64,000 bases of DNA from Saccharomonospora piscinae (GCF_005862235.1 NZ_VCEK01000003.1:1022927-1086926), one strand, 5' to 3'; numbered from the stretch's first letter, positions 25,802 to 33,200 are shown. The notes: generated by a model from the sequence alone, not told the origin. Numbers and translations: made by a program.

Positions 25802-27751
25802 ATGCGCCCCACAGACCTCGAACGGGTGGCCGTCCCCGGCCGCCCCGCCCTGCGGGGCGAGCTGCTGCTGACCGCGGTGGCTCGCCCCGATCCGCGTTCC
25901 GACAGCTACCGCGGCGCGCTCGTGCGCGTCGGGCCCGACGGCGTCACGGCCTGGACACACGGGGAGCGCGACACCGCACCGGCCGTCACGCCCGACGGCC
26001 GCTGGGTCGCGTTCCTGCGCGCGCAGGGCTCCGACGCCCCACAACTGCACGTCATGGCGTCGGCCGGGGGCGAGCCGAGGCGGCTGACCTCGCTGCCGCT
26101 GGGGGCGGGTGCGCCGGTGTGGTCGCCGGACTCCAGCCGCGTCGCCTTCGTCGCCCGCGTCGCCGAGGAGGGCCGCTACGGCACCGGGACCCGCCCCGAC
26201 GGCGAGGTGATCCGTGCTGAGGCCGAGGCACCCCGTCGGATCACCCGCCGCGACTACCGGATCGACGGCGAGGGCTTCATCCGCGACCGGCCCAGCAGGC
26301 TGTTCGTGCTCGACCTCCCCCCGGCCGGCGAACTCGCCACCGACCCGGTTGAACCCGAGCCGCTCACCGATACCGCGGCGTCGGTGAAGGACCCCTGCTG
26401 GACACCCGACGGCACGGGCGTGGTCGTCGTCGCGCCACGCGACTGGGACGCCGAGGAAACGCTGCACAGCGACCTCTACGTCGTGCCGGCGGAGGGCGGG
26501 ACGCCGCGACGGCTGGTGCCGTGCCCCGGCACGGCCGCGCACCCGGCTGTCGACCGCGACGGCACCGTCTACTTCTACAGCACCGAGTTCGACGGCCTCG
26601 ACGCCGCGGCCCGCAACGCGGGGCTGTGGGCGAGCGACCTCGACGGCACAACGCCCCGCAGGCTCACCGACGTCCAGACGGTGGACTGCGACCCGGCCTG
26701 CGGCCCACTCGTCCCGCGCTCCGGCGACGTCCTTGTGGCGGTGCGCCACCGGGGCGCGGTGGAGCTGCGTGGCGTCCCGCGCGACGCCGACGGCGCCACG
26801 CTGGAGACGGTGCCGCTGCTGGCCGGAGAGGGGGCCGCGGTGCGGTCCTTCGCCGCCGACGGCGATCGCGTCGCCGTCGTGTGTTCCGGTCCCACCGACA
26901 CCGGCGAGGTGCTGCTGGTGGAGGCCGACGGCGCGGCGCGGGTGCTGAGCGACTTCTCCGCGCCGCTGCGCGAGACCGGGGTGCTCGCGGCCACGGAGGT
27001 GACGGCCACCGCGCCCGACGGCTACCCCGTGCACGGCTGGGTGGTGGCGCCCGAGGGCGAGGGCCCCCATCCGGTGCTGCTGGTGGTCCACGGTGGCCCG
27101 TTCGCGCAGTACGACCGGGGCCTGTTCGACGAGGCCCAGGTCTACGCCTCGGCCGGTTACCTGGTCGTGCTGGGTAATCCTCGCGGCTCGGCCGGCTACG
27201 GCCAGGCACACGGGCGGGCGGTGGTCGGGGCACTCGGCACCGTGGACGCCGACGACCTGCTCGCGCTGCTCGACGTGGTGGTGACGAGGCCGGACGCCGA
27301 TGCCGACCGGGTCGGCGTCATGGGCGGCTCGTACGGCGGTTTCATGACCGGCTGGCTCGCGGCGCACCACGGTCACCGCTTCCGGGCCGCCTGGAGCGAG
27401 CGCGCCGTGAACGCCTGGGACTCGTTCACCGGGGCCTCGGACATCGGCTGGTTCTTCACCGGTGCGTACGTGGGTGACGACGTGGCCGAACAGCGCAGGC
27501 GTAGCCCGCTGACCTACGCCGACCGCATCACGGTCCCGTTCGCCATCGCGCACTCGGAGCAGGACTGGCGTTGCCCGCTGGAACAGGCGCAGCGGCTGTT
27601 CGTCGCGCTCAAGGCCACCGGCTGCGAGACGGAGTTGCTGCTGTTCCCCGGCGAGGGCCACGAGCTGACTCGGTCGGGCAGGCCGCGGCACCGCATCCAG
27701 CGGTTCGAGGCCGTGCTGGAGTGGTGGCGGCGGCACCTGCCCCTCAGTTGA
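25802..27751 (+). CDS. S9-family (prolyl oligopeptidase/acylaminoacyl) peptidase
   Basis: 649 residues. N-terminal seven-bladed beta-propeller (VTPDGRWVAFLR, WSPDSSRVAFVARV, WTPDGTGVVVVAP repeats) gating a C-terminal alpha/beta hydrolase with catalytic Ser510 (GGSYGGFMTGW), Asp588 (HSEQDWRCP) and His620 (GEGHELTR). Probably cytoplasmic, since no signal peptide is present; cleaves short peptides or N-acyl amino acids. ATG 25802 sits just after a -10-like box, no Shine-Dalgarno. The 3' end overlaps the RES gene by 8 nt on the opposite strand. Confidence 0.92.
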   Translation: MRPTDLERVAVPGRPALRGELLLTAVARPDPRSDSYRGALVRVGPDGVTAWTHGERDTAPAVTPDGRWVAFLRAQGSDAPQLHVMASAGGEPRRLTSLPLGAGAPVWSPDSSRVAFVARVAEEGRYGTGTRPDGEVIRAEAEAPRRITRRDYRIDGEGFIRDRPSRLFVLDLPPAGELATDPVEPEPLTDTAASVKDPCWTPDGTGVVVVAPRDWDAEETLHSDLYVVPAEGGTPRRLVPCPGTAAHPAVDRDGTVYFYSTEFDGLDAAARNAGLWASDLDGTTPRRLTDVQTVDCDPACGPLVPRSGDVLVAVRHRGAVELRGVPRDADGATLETVPLLAGEGAAVRSFAADGDRVAVVCSGPTDTGEVLLVEADGAARVLSDFSAPLRETGVLAATEVTATAPDGYPVHGWVVAPEGEGPHPVLLVVHGGPFAQYDRGLFDEAQVYASAGYLVVLGNPRGSAGYGQAHGRAVVGALGTVDADDLLALLDVVVTRPDADADRVGVMGGSYGGFMTGWLAAHHGHRFRAAWSERAVNAWDSFTGASDIGWFFTGAYVGDDVAEQRRRSPLTYADRITVPFAIAHSEQDWRCPLEQAQRLFVALKATGCETELLLFPGEGHELTRSGRPRHRIQRFEAVLEWWRRHLPLS

Positions 27752-28397
27752 CCATCACGTAGTTCAGTTCCTCGCACACCCGCGACAGCGGCACGTCGAG
27801 CCCGGGGTGGTCGAGGGGCAGCAGGACGTCGGGAACCGGGGGAAGCGCCCCGCCCGCGGGTGGGTCCCACAGGCACACCGCCGGTTCCCCGGCGTCCATC
27901 GACGAGCGGTACCAGATGCCGTCGATGTCGCCGTAGGCCGCGCGGATGGCCCGAGCCCACGCCTGCGTGATCTTCTTCGGGCCGCTGGAGATCTCCTGTG
28001 ACGCGCCGACGCGCGTCGGCCACAGCCCGGACAGGTCGAGCAGCCGCAGGGTGCGGGCCGGTCGAGCGACCACCAGGTGCGGGCCGCGCGTGCGGCGGTC
28101 CACGGTCGACGTCGTCTGGTACACCTCGGCGACGCTGGTGCGCACCGACAGCCCGAAGTAGAGCACGCCGTTGCGCGGGTCGGTGACCATCTCGCCGTGC
28201 CGGGGCTGTTGCGGGTCGAACCGGCCGTGGGGCAGCGGCCCGGTGTAGCGGAACGTGTCCCACTGCTGGGGGTGCCTGCCGTGCGCGGTGTACACGCGGA
28301 CGAGCCGGGTGGCCGGGTGGACAGCGACGATGTCCTCGGTCGGGCGCAACGCGTTGACCAGTACGGCCCGCGACGGCGGCCGGGGCAGTCTTGCCAT
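27744..28397 (-). CDS. RES-domain NAD+-degrading toxin
   Basis: 217 residues. RES signature: Arg in LVRVYTAHGRHPQQWDTFRY, Tyr/Phe-Ser in VLYFGLSVRTSVAEVYQTTS, then RLLDLSGLWPTRVGASQEIS and GIWYRSSMDAGEPAVCLWD, which correspond to the Arg, Tyr and Glu/Ser positions used for NAD+ phosphorolysis in MbcT-type toxins. RES toxins deplete NAD+ and are neutralised by an upstream antitoxin; here the antitoxin gene is 31 nt upstream. ATG 28397 gives MARLPRPP. A fragment duplicate of the first part of this gene lies at 30130-30226. Overlaps the S9 peptidase 3' end by 8 nt, convergent. Confidence 0.85.
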   Translation of the reverse strand: MARLPRPPSRAVLVNALRPTEDIVAVHPATRLVRVYTAHGRHPQQWDTFRYTGPLPHGRFDPQQPRHGEMVTDPRNGVLYFGLSVRTSVAEVYQTTSTVDRRTRGPHLVVARPARTLRLLDLSGLWPTRVGASQEISSGPKKITQAWARAIRAAYGDIDGIWYRSSMDAGEPAVCLWDPPAGGALPPVPDVLLPLDHPGLDVPLSRVCEELNYVMVN

Positions 28398-28418
28398 GAA
28401 CTGTGACTAACCGATCCG
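28321..28418 (-). repeat. Parent copy of the direct repeat shared with 30130-30226
   Basis: Covers the first 77 bases of the RES coding region (28321-28397) and 21 bases before it; the second copy lies about 1.8 kb away in the same orientation. Confidence 0.85.
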
Positions 28419-28428
28419 GGGCGCGGGG

Positions 28429-29019
28429 TCAGAACGGGGTTCCGAGGGTGGACGCCAGCGGCGCCACCAACTCCGGATCGCCCCCGGCGAGCAGCCACTG
28501 CCGGGGTGTCGCGGGCCTGCCGTTGATCACCAGGTCGGACTGCGCCGTGCTCATGAACGCCGCGACCACCAGCGCGGGCTGATCGGCCGGAACCGCGCGC
28601 AGCACGACGTCGAGCCCGGGCAGCACGCCACTGGGCGTGAACTGCCAGGCCGGTAGCCGCCACCCGCCCTGCGCGGCCTTCCAACCCGTGAGCCGGCCTT
28701 CCTTGAGGCGATGGCGGATGCGACTGTCGTCGACCCCGAGCAGCGCGGCGGCCTCGCTCACGGTGAGAGCCGAGTCGGCGAGCACCGCGTGGGCCGCCAC
28801 CGTCCTGGCGCGGTAGTCGGTGTCGTGGGCACTCTGGGGGGAGAGGTCGAGGCCGACATCGCGCAGGGCCGCCTGCTGGTCGGGCGAGAAGTACTGCGAC
28901 GGATTCGGGCTCGGGGGCGTGAGGCGCCGGGCCGCGTCCTCGACGAGCGCCAGGAACTTGGAGGGGTTCACGTTGAGCCCCGCCTTGGCCAGAACGTTCT
29001 CGAGGGCGATGGTCGTCAT
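28429..29019 (-). CDS. HTH antitoxin of RES-Xre type (MbcA-like)
   Basis: 196 residues, larger than typical Xre/MbcA antitoxins. The middle contains a helix-turn-helix, TVSEAAALLGVDDSRIRHRLKEGRLTGW in two parts, and the C-terminus has LVINGRPATPRQWLLAGGDPELVAPL, the DUF2384-like toxin-binding region where a carboxyl-terminal segment blocks the RES active site. The N-terminal part (VLAKAGLNVNPSKFLALVEDAARRL) is unassigned and may dimerise. ATG 29019 is 7 nt after TACTCT, consistent with a leaderless mRNA; it would be autoregulated. Precedes the toxin by 31 nt in the same transcript. Confidence 0.78.
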   Translation of the reverse strand: MTTIALENVLAKAGLNVNPSKFLALVEDAARRLTPPSPNPSQYFSPDQQAALRDVGLDLSPQSAHDTDYRARTVAAHAVLADSALTVSEAAALLGVDDSRIRHRLKEGRLTGWKAAQGGWRLPAWQFTPSGVLPGLDVVLRAVPADQPALVVAAFMSTAQSDLVINGRPATPRQWLLAGGDPELVAPLASTLGTPF

Positions 29020-29026
29020 ACCGCCT

Positions 29027-29032
29027 AGAGTA
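29027..29032 (-). promoter_or_regulatory. -10 hexamer TACTCT for the RES antitoxin gene
   Basis: On the minus strand TACTCT ends 7 nt before ATG 29019. Confidence 0.5.
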
Positions 29033-29211
29033 ACCCGGCTGTGCGGGTTCGTGCGCTTCGGTGCCCGAAAAGCGCCGGAATTCACCGGAATCGACACACA
29101 ACGCACAACACTCAACACACACTGTAGCCGGTCGCCCGGAGAGACGGTACCCGACTGCTCTGTCCAGGCCGCGCGATCGCCGCGCAGGTTCACCCGGGTG
29201 GCCGCGCGCGC

Positions 29212-29217
29212 TAGCGT
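29212..29217 (+). promoter_or_regulatory. -10 hexamer TAGCGT for leaderless NUDIX gene
   Basis: TAGCGT ends 8 nt before GTG 29226 without an intervening ribosome site. Confidence 0.45.
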
Positions 29218-29225
29218 CGGCGGAC

Positions 29226-29627
29226 GTGAGCAAGGTGATCGACAGCGTGTCCTGGGTCGTTGTTCAGGATCGAAAGGTGCTGTTCGTGCGGACGCGGGGC
29301 AAGGCGAAGTTCTACCTGCCCGGAGGCAAGCGTGAGGTCGGCGAGGACGATCTCACGTGCCTGCGGCGGGAGGTCCGCGAGGAACTGGACGTGGCGGTCG
29401 ACACGGGCGCGGCCGAGGTGCTCGCGCGGCTCGACGAACTCGCCGACGGCCATTCCGACGGCACGCGCGTGCAGATGACCGCCTACACGGCGCCGCACCG
29501 GGGCGAGCTCCGCCCGGGGCGGGAGATCGCCGAACTGGCATGGCTGTCGTCGGCCGAGGGGGACCGGTGTCCGCCTGCGGGGCGGCGAGTGCTGCGCCTG
29601 CTCGCGGAGCGGGGCGACATCGACTGA
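29226..29627 (+). CDS. NUDIX hydrolase
   Basis: 133 residues. Nudix box GGKREVGEDDLTCLRREVREELDV (in short pieces: GGKREVGED, REVREELDV) at about residues 35-58, with Glu of REEL as the Mg2+ ligand. Hydrolyses a nucleoside diphosphate linked to another moiety; substrate unknown. Its position next to an NAD+-depleting RES module makes a nucleotide or NAD-derivative substrate worth considering, which is inference. GTG 29226 lies 8 nt after TAGCGT; longer in-frame starts have no support. Divergent from the antitoxin gene by about 200 bp. Confidence 0.85.
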   Translation: MSKVIDSVSWVVVQDRKVLFVRTRGKAKFYLPGGKREVGEDDLTCLRREVREELDVAVDTGAAEVLARLDELADGHSDGTRVQMTAYTAPHRGELRPGREIAELAWLSSAEGDRCPPAGRRVLRLLAERGDID

Positions 29628-29647
29628 CCTGGCTCGGCCGGTGCGGT

Positions 29648-30055
29648 TCAGCGACGGGTCTCGTGCACGTGGTGCCAGCGCAGACCAGCTGACCCGGCTG
29701 CGTCGACTCGCAGCAACGCCGTGACGATTCGCTCCGCGTCCGGACTGCCGTCGACGTGGTGCTGTTCCACGAAGCGGACGAGCACGGATCCGACGGACCG
29801 ATCGACCACGGTGACGTCGCTGACGGTGATCTGCAGGCCCGGACGCGTCCCGCCTGCCGAGGCGAGCCCGTCGAGCACCGCTTGCCCGGGTACGACCTCG
29901 CCGTCGACGGTCACCAGGGAGAAGTCCGCCGTGTGCGCCGATCGGAACGCTTCGAGTGCTTCCCGGTCCGAGGAGTCCGACAGCCACTCGACCAAGCGGT
30001 CGTGGTGGGCGGCGATCTCGGCGGCTATCGTGTCTACCCCCTGCGCCTGCGCCAT
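29648..30055 (-). CDS. SnoaL/DUF4440-like small protein
   Basis: 135 residues. IAAHHDRLVEWLSDSSDREALEAFRSAHTADFSLVTVDGEVV followed by LRWHHVHETRR (cited in short parts) is the cone-shaped NTF2-like pattern of the DUF4440/SnoaL superfamily, in which the pocket binds a small ligand; catalytic residues cannot be assigned. ATG 30055 is 7 nt after TACGAT on the minus strand. Convergent with the NUDIX gene (20 nt between stops). Confidence 0.65.
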   Translation of the reverse strand: MAQAQGVDTIAAEIAAHHDRLVEWLSDSSDREALEAFRSAHTADFSLVTVDGEVVPGQAVLDGLASAGGTRPGLQITVSDVTVVDRSVGSVLVRFVEQHHVDGSPDAERIVTALLRVDAAGSAGLRWHHVHETRR

Positions 30056-30062
30056 GCCTGCG

Positions 30063-30068
30063 ATCGTA
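30063..30068 (-). promoter_or_regulatory. -10 hexamer TACGAT for leaderless DUF4440-like gene
   Basis: On the minus strand TACGAT ends 7 nt before ATG 30055. Confidence 0.45.
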
Positions 30069-30129
30069 GCCCCCGCCGCACCCGGAGACGTTGTCGCGGC
30101 GGCGGGTGACGGCTGGACGAGCCTGGCGA

Positions 30130-30226
30130 ACAGCGACGATGTCCTCAGTCGGGCGCAACGCGTTGACCAGCGTCGCACGCGAAGGTGGCCTGGCAGTTTT
30201 GCCACAAACTGTGACTAACCGATTCG
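30130..30226 (-). pseudogene. Fragment duplicate of the RES toxin gene start
   Basis: Ninety-seven bases match 28321-28418, the start of the RES gene plus its upstream bases. The first 41 bases (plus-strand order) differ at only one position; the rest is more diverged and has lost one base, which shifts the frame. The start codon is changed from ATG to GTG (30205). The minus-strand translation reads PSRATLVNALRPTEDIVAV as in the intact gene, then diverges. It is a remnant, not a functional gene, and marks the edge of the AT-richer accessory patch. Confidence 0.85.
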
Positions 30227-30528
30227 TTGGCACTGTGTTCGACCCGAGCAATTCCAATCAGGCTTTTCTCAGTAGTGTCCGGTGTGTTCGTATTGGGCGA
30301 GGACGAGGGCGGCTTCGATGATGGGGCCGATTCGTGGTTCCTCGAACTTGATTTTCGCAATTTTAGTCCGATAAGGGGCTCTACGCCTATCCACACCCTC
30401 CGGTTCGACCACCAACAACCAGCAAGGATTCAACCTACCGAGAAAAACCTTAGTGAAAGGTTTAGAGAAGTGATGATCAGTCGAAATGCAGCCTGCTATA
30501 CTTGCGATGTGCTTACTGGAGGAGGCGA
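30227..30528. other. AT-richer non-coding interval upstream of immunity-like gene
   Basis: No convincing gene. A minus-strand frame ends PRIGPIIEAALVLAQYEHTGHY at about 30269 and reads like the tail of an unidentified protein, so it may be a remnant. TATACT at 30496-30501 is a good -10 box for the gene at 30529. Base composition is visibly richer in A and T than the flanks. Confidence 0.5.
30496..30501 (+). promoter_or_regulatory. -10 box TATACT upstream of the immunity-like gene
   Basis: Near-consensus hexamer about 27 nt before ATG 30529; -35 is weak (TGATGA/TGATCA region). Confidence 0.5.
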
Positions 30529-30918
30529 ATGAGTGTCGCCGTTGAACCGCGTGCACTGACTGTTCTAGAGCGTTCCATAGTTGACCGGATTCTGCAAGTG
30601 GACTTCTCCGGGGTGGCAGAACTCCGGAGGCAACTGGACCTGGTCCGAGTGGTGGCCCGCTGGGCAGTCGATTCTGTCAGTGTGGACCTGCAAGTCGTTG
30701 GTCATCCTCCCCGTTCTCCGGTGCAGCCCGGAGTCGCGCCGGTGGAGTGTCTGGTGAAAAGCGACGGCGGTCAGTTCGTCGGCGAGATACTCCTGTGGAC
30801 AGAGTTCGGCATGTTGGCTGCCCTGGAGTACGCCTGGTACGGCGATGAACCTCCTGCTTCGCTTCCAAAGGCTGGTCAACTGGTCACTCGTTCACAACAG
30901 CAACTGCTTCGGGGATAA
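30529..30918 (+). CDS. Immunity-like protein of a polymorphic-toxin locus
   Basis: 129 residues. Small acidic protein with the pattern VECLVKSDGGQFVGEILLW and MLAALEYAWYGDEPPASLPKAG, which I associate with small proteins found beside polymorphic toxins in actinobacteria; that link is from memory of the pattern and is not proven. ATG 30529 follows GGAGGAGG, a very strong ribosome site. The last 15 codons overlap in another frame with the VHN toxin-tail remnant, so its C-terminus may have been altered by recombination. No signal peptide. Confidence 0.6.
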   Translation: MSVAVEPRALTVLERSIVDRILQVDFSGVAELRRQLDLVRVVARWAVDSVSVDLQVVGHPPRSPVQPGVAPVECLVKSDGGQFVGEILLWTEFGMLAALEYAWYGDEPPASLPKAGQLVTRSQQQLLRG

Positions 30919-30991
30919 ACCGAGCGACGCCAACAACCTCGATGAGCACTTCAGGGGCATGGTGAGGAAATGGGTTCGACACGATGACTGA
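30872..30991 (+). pseudogene. Toxin C-terminal tail remnant beginning at a VHN motif
   Basis: A frame different from the overlapping immunity-like gene reads LVNWSLVHNSNCFGDKPS and ends EHFRGMVRKWVRHDD at a TGA (30989-30991). LVHN followed by a cysteine-containing segment marks the junction between the pre-toxin/HINT module and the toxin in many polymorphic toxins. There is no upstream toxin body, so it looks like a displaced or orphan toxin tip. Frame integrity from 30872 is visible; upstream of it the frame has no start. Confidence 0.5.
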
Positions 30992-31166
30992 GTACAACTA
31001 TTCGGCACATGACCTCATGTGTATGTGCGATGGTCGCAGGCCGGGAGTTCTCATGAAGAAGGACGGTGAGGTTCATCGGTTCTTCGACTCAGAGTCGGGA
31101 GAATTTGGGTCTGCCGGGCCGAGGGGTATCATTACGTACTTCAAGTCCGACGGTGGTCTAGATTAG
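30984..31166 (+). CDS. Hypothetical protein, 60 residues
   Basis: MTEYNYSAHDLMCMCDGRRP is the N-terminus, then GVLMKKDGEVHRFFDSESG and ending GIITYFKSDGGLD. The style (GVLMKKDG, HRFFD, TYFK) resembles a toxin C-terminal or immunity fragment, but I cannot name it. The ATG overlaps the end of the VHN remnant; the ribosome site is weak (GAGGAA about 14 nt upstream). May be a truncated gene. Confidence 0.4.
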   Translation: MTEYNYSAHDLMCMCDGRRPGVLMKKDGEVHRFFDSESGEFGSAGPRGIITYFKSDGGLD

Positions 31167-31199
31167 TTCAGGGGCAGGCTGGAGTTTGAGGTTCCATAA

Positions 31200-31589
31200 A
31201 TGAGCATTTATCCCTGCCCCTGCTGTGGGCGCCTCGTCCACGAATCCCCGCCTGGCTCCTACCGGATCTGCCCCGTTTGCGGCTGGGAGGACGACCTGGT
31301 TCAGCTGCGCTGGCCCGGCATCAGAGGCGCCAATCGTTGTTCCCTAATCGAGGCTCAGTGGCTCTATCGCGAATCCGGAGTCGCTGATCCCAAGTTCATT
31401 CCAAAGGTTCGTTTCCCGAACGAATCCTGGCCGCTGGAAGTCGGATTTCGGGTGATCATCCCTGATTTCGATGACTTTGAGCCGGATGGATTGATGGAAA
31501 TGGAATGGCCGGAGGATGGCACGCGGCTCTACTGGTGGAGGCCGTCCTTTTGGAGGCGGTCACGTGGGGGTGTCGATTCGGAAGCGTGA
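31200..31589 (+). CDS. Cysteine-rich CPCC-domain protein
   Basis: 129 residues. Starts MSIYPCPCCGRLV, followed by YRICPVCGWEDD: the CPCC and CxxC pair of the Cys_rich_CPCC family, expected to bind one zinc ion. A long acidic middle (IIPDFDDFEPDGLMEMEWPE) follows. CPCC proteins recur as single-domain genes in toxin-immunity arrays, where they are presumed immunity or accessory proteins. ATG 31200. Sits between other small accessory genes of the same strand. Confidence 0.75.
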   Translation: MSIYPCPCCGRLVHESPPGSYRICPVCGWEDDLVQLRWPGIRGANRCSLIEAQWLYRESGVADPKFIPKVRFPNESWPLEVGFRVIIPDFDDFEPDGLMEMEWPEDGTRLYWWRPSFWRRSRGGVDSEA

Positions 31590-31663
31590 TGGCCTCGGCT
31601 CCGAATCCGCGGCGACATCACAGATTTCCAATCTTCTCATTGAAGGGTTGAGGTAGCAAATAT

Positions 31664-31695
31664 GAAGCCCGTTAGGTTTGTCCTGACGGGGCTTC
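31664..31695 (+). terminator. Hairpin downstream of the CPCC gene
   Basis: GAAGCCCGTTAGG pairs with CCTGACGGGGCTTC around a TTTGT loop, one bulged G; no T tract follows. Confidence 0.45.
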
Positions 31696-31833
31696 TGCAT
31701 GGGGTGACGGCAGTGGTTGACGGCAATGTCAGCGGACGATGACTCTGCACGGCGGCGGGTCGTTGCCGTCGTCGCGGGTCGGCTCGTGGCCCTGGTATGT
31801 ATCGGGAATAACCATCATCGAAGGAACTGAGAC

Positions 31834-32274
31834 GTGGTTGAGATTGAGACGTTTCTGAAGTGTGCGAACGGTGGGTTTGTGCAGGTGGAGGCCTGTCGTA
31901 CTCCGCCGCCAGACCTGGACTACATTGAGGGGGCTATTCGACTGTCCGTTGATGGATTGGAAATCATCGGCAAGGAAGAGTGGGATTACGTTGATCAGCT
32001 CTGGTGCTATATCGCCGAAATGGTAGGGAAAATGCAGTCGTCGGGTTATGCGGAGACGTATTTCCCGGATCAGCCAATCAAGCTCTATTTTCGGGCCGCG
32101 GGGTCTCGCGTCTTGGTTGCCGTCAAGATCGGAGAAGAAACGAGGACGGCAAATGCTTCATTTGCGGAGTTCCTGGAGGCTGTCAAAGCGGCTGGCTTGA
32201 TCTTCTTCAGGAGGATGTCCGAGCTTGTCCCGGCTGTTTCGTATGCCGAGGCGCAGCAGGAGCTGTCAGCTTGA
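31834..32274 (+). CDS. Hypothetical immunity-like protein
   Basis: 146 residues, acidic, soluble. VEIETFLKCANGGFVQVEACR, DGLEIIGKEEWDYVDQLWCYIAEMV, SFAEFLEAVKAAGLIFFRRM (quoted in parts) suggest a mixed alpha/beta fold; no family recognised. GTG 31834 has AAGGAA about 8 nt upstream. The setting (tail remnants, CPCC gene, HINT remnant on the same strand) makes an immunity protein plausible. Confidence 0.5.
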   Translation: MVEIETFLKCANGGFVQVEACRTPPPDLDYIEGAIRLSVDGLEIIGKEEWDYVDQLWCYIAEMVGKMQSSGYAETYFPDQPIKLYFRAAGSRVLVAVKIGEETRTANASFAEFLEAVKAAGLIFFRRMSELVPAVSYAEAQQELSA

Positions 32275-32379
32275 ACAAGCCAGAGGCCCCGCCGGGCACT
32301 ATTTCCGGGTGAGGGTAGCCCCTTCGATCGGGGCACCATTGGGCCGGGAGCATCCGTTCTGGGTACGCGAACGCGGCCG

Positions 32380-32628
32380 TTGCGGAATACGGGCAAGATC
32401 ATCGATGCGGTCAAGGATGCGTTCAGGTGGCAGGACAAGGTTGAGTTTGCTCGGCGGAGTTTCCCGAAGTTGGCGGGGGGATCGAGAAGGGCATTAACAA
32501 GCTCCGCAAGGACCCGGGGTGTAATAGTTTTGTTCCTGGGACGCAGGTGTTGTTGGCTGATGGGTCGAGTAAGCCGATCGAGGAGGTGGAGCTGGGCGAC
32601 CGGGTGCTGGCCACTGAGCCTTTGCCAA
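32380..32628 (+). pseudogene. Polymorphic-toxin HINT-domain remnant (frameshifted, truncated)
   Basis: Two frames joined across a G6 run near 32475 read KIIDAVKDAFRWQDK then INKLRKDPGCNSF and PGTQVLLADGSSKPIEEV, followed by ELGDRVLATEP. CNSF...GT.VL.ADG...I..V..GD.VLA is the N-terminal splice-like block of pre-toxin HINT domains found in RHS/polymorphic toxins. The domain stops after about 35 residues where an inverted repeat and an IS5 fragment begin, so the toxin is disrupted. Confidence 0.72.
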
Positions 32629-32654
32629 CACATGATCAGGTCGGCAAAGGCTCA
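32615..32654. repeat. 12-bp perfect inverted repeat at the HINT-IS5 junction
   Basis: TGAGCCTTTGCC (32615-32626) and GGCAAAGGCTCA (32643-32654), 16-nt spacer. It coincides with the place where HINT coding ends and IS sequence begins, so it may be the terminal repeat of one or two insertion sequences. Confidence 0.6.
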
Positions 32655-32697
32655 ATGTCTTTGGCCTCTCCGAAGACGGGCGTGGAGTCCCTGGTAG

Positions 32698-32838
32698 TGC
32701 AGGCGGCGGTTGCGGGACTGGCAGGAAGCCGGGGTGTTTGACCGGCTGCACGAGGTGCTGCTAGCTGATTCGAACGAGGCGGCGGTGATCGACTGGTCGC
32801 GGACGTGTGTGGACGCCTCGCACCTGCGCGCGAAAAGG
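32698..32838 (+). mobile_element. IS5-family transposase fragment
   Basis: The frame from 32698 reads CRRRLRDWQEAGVFDRLHEV, then LLADSNEAAVIDWSRTCVDASHLRAKR, the conserved N-terminal block of actinobacterial IS5-family transposases (RLRDWQEAGV, DWSR..VD.SH.RA, including the first catalytic Asp). It lacks a start and the rest of the catalytic domain, so it is a remnant. Confidence 0.75.
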
Positions 32839-33200
32839 AGGCTTGGACCGGTGCCTGTGCCCTCACTAGCGTGGCTAGGACAAAGCCACGAATTGAACAC
32901 TGACGTCCTCAACGGCACGGCTAGCAGATTGGTGTGGGCCTCGCCCGCGCTGCCAGGAGCCCGGCACGCCCTGGTTCCCAGGGCACCGCCTAATTACTGA
33001 CTCACATCGCCGGGTTCAGTCTGCCTATTGCACATGTTCGGAGCGTCACCACATGGTGTCATCCGGTGTGATCTCGTCGTGTGCTTGCCGTAGCCAGGAG
33101 CGGATTCGGCGGAATCGCCGCCGTATCGCACGAAGTATCCGGCGTATCCGGGGCCTGCTGAATCCACCTGCGGTCGGCGGCACGGTTCGCGAATTCTTTC
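32839..33200. other. Non-coding interval between the IS5 remnant and the SGNH gene
   Basis: I see no gene. It is Arg-codon-like and repetitive in several frames (CGGATTCGGCGGAATCG) but no start, ribosome site or conserved protein motif is convincing. Confidence 0.5.
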
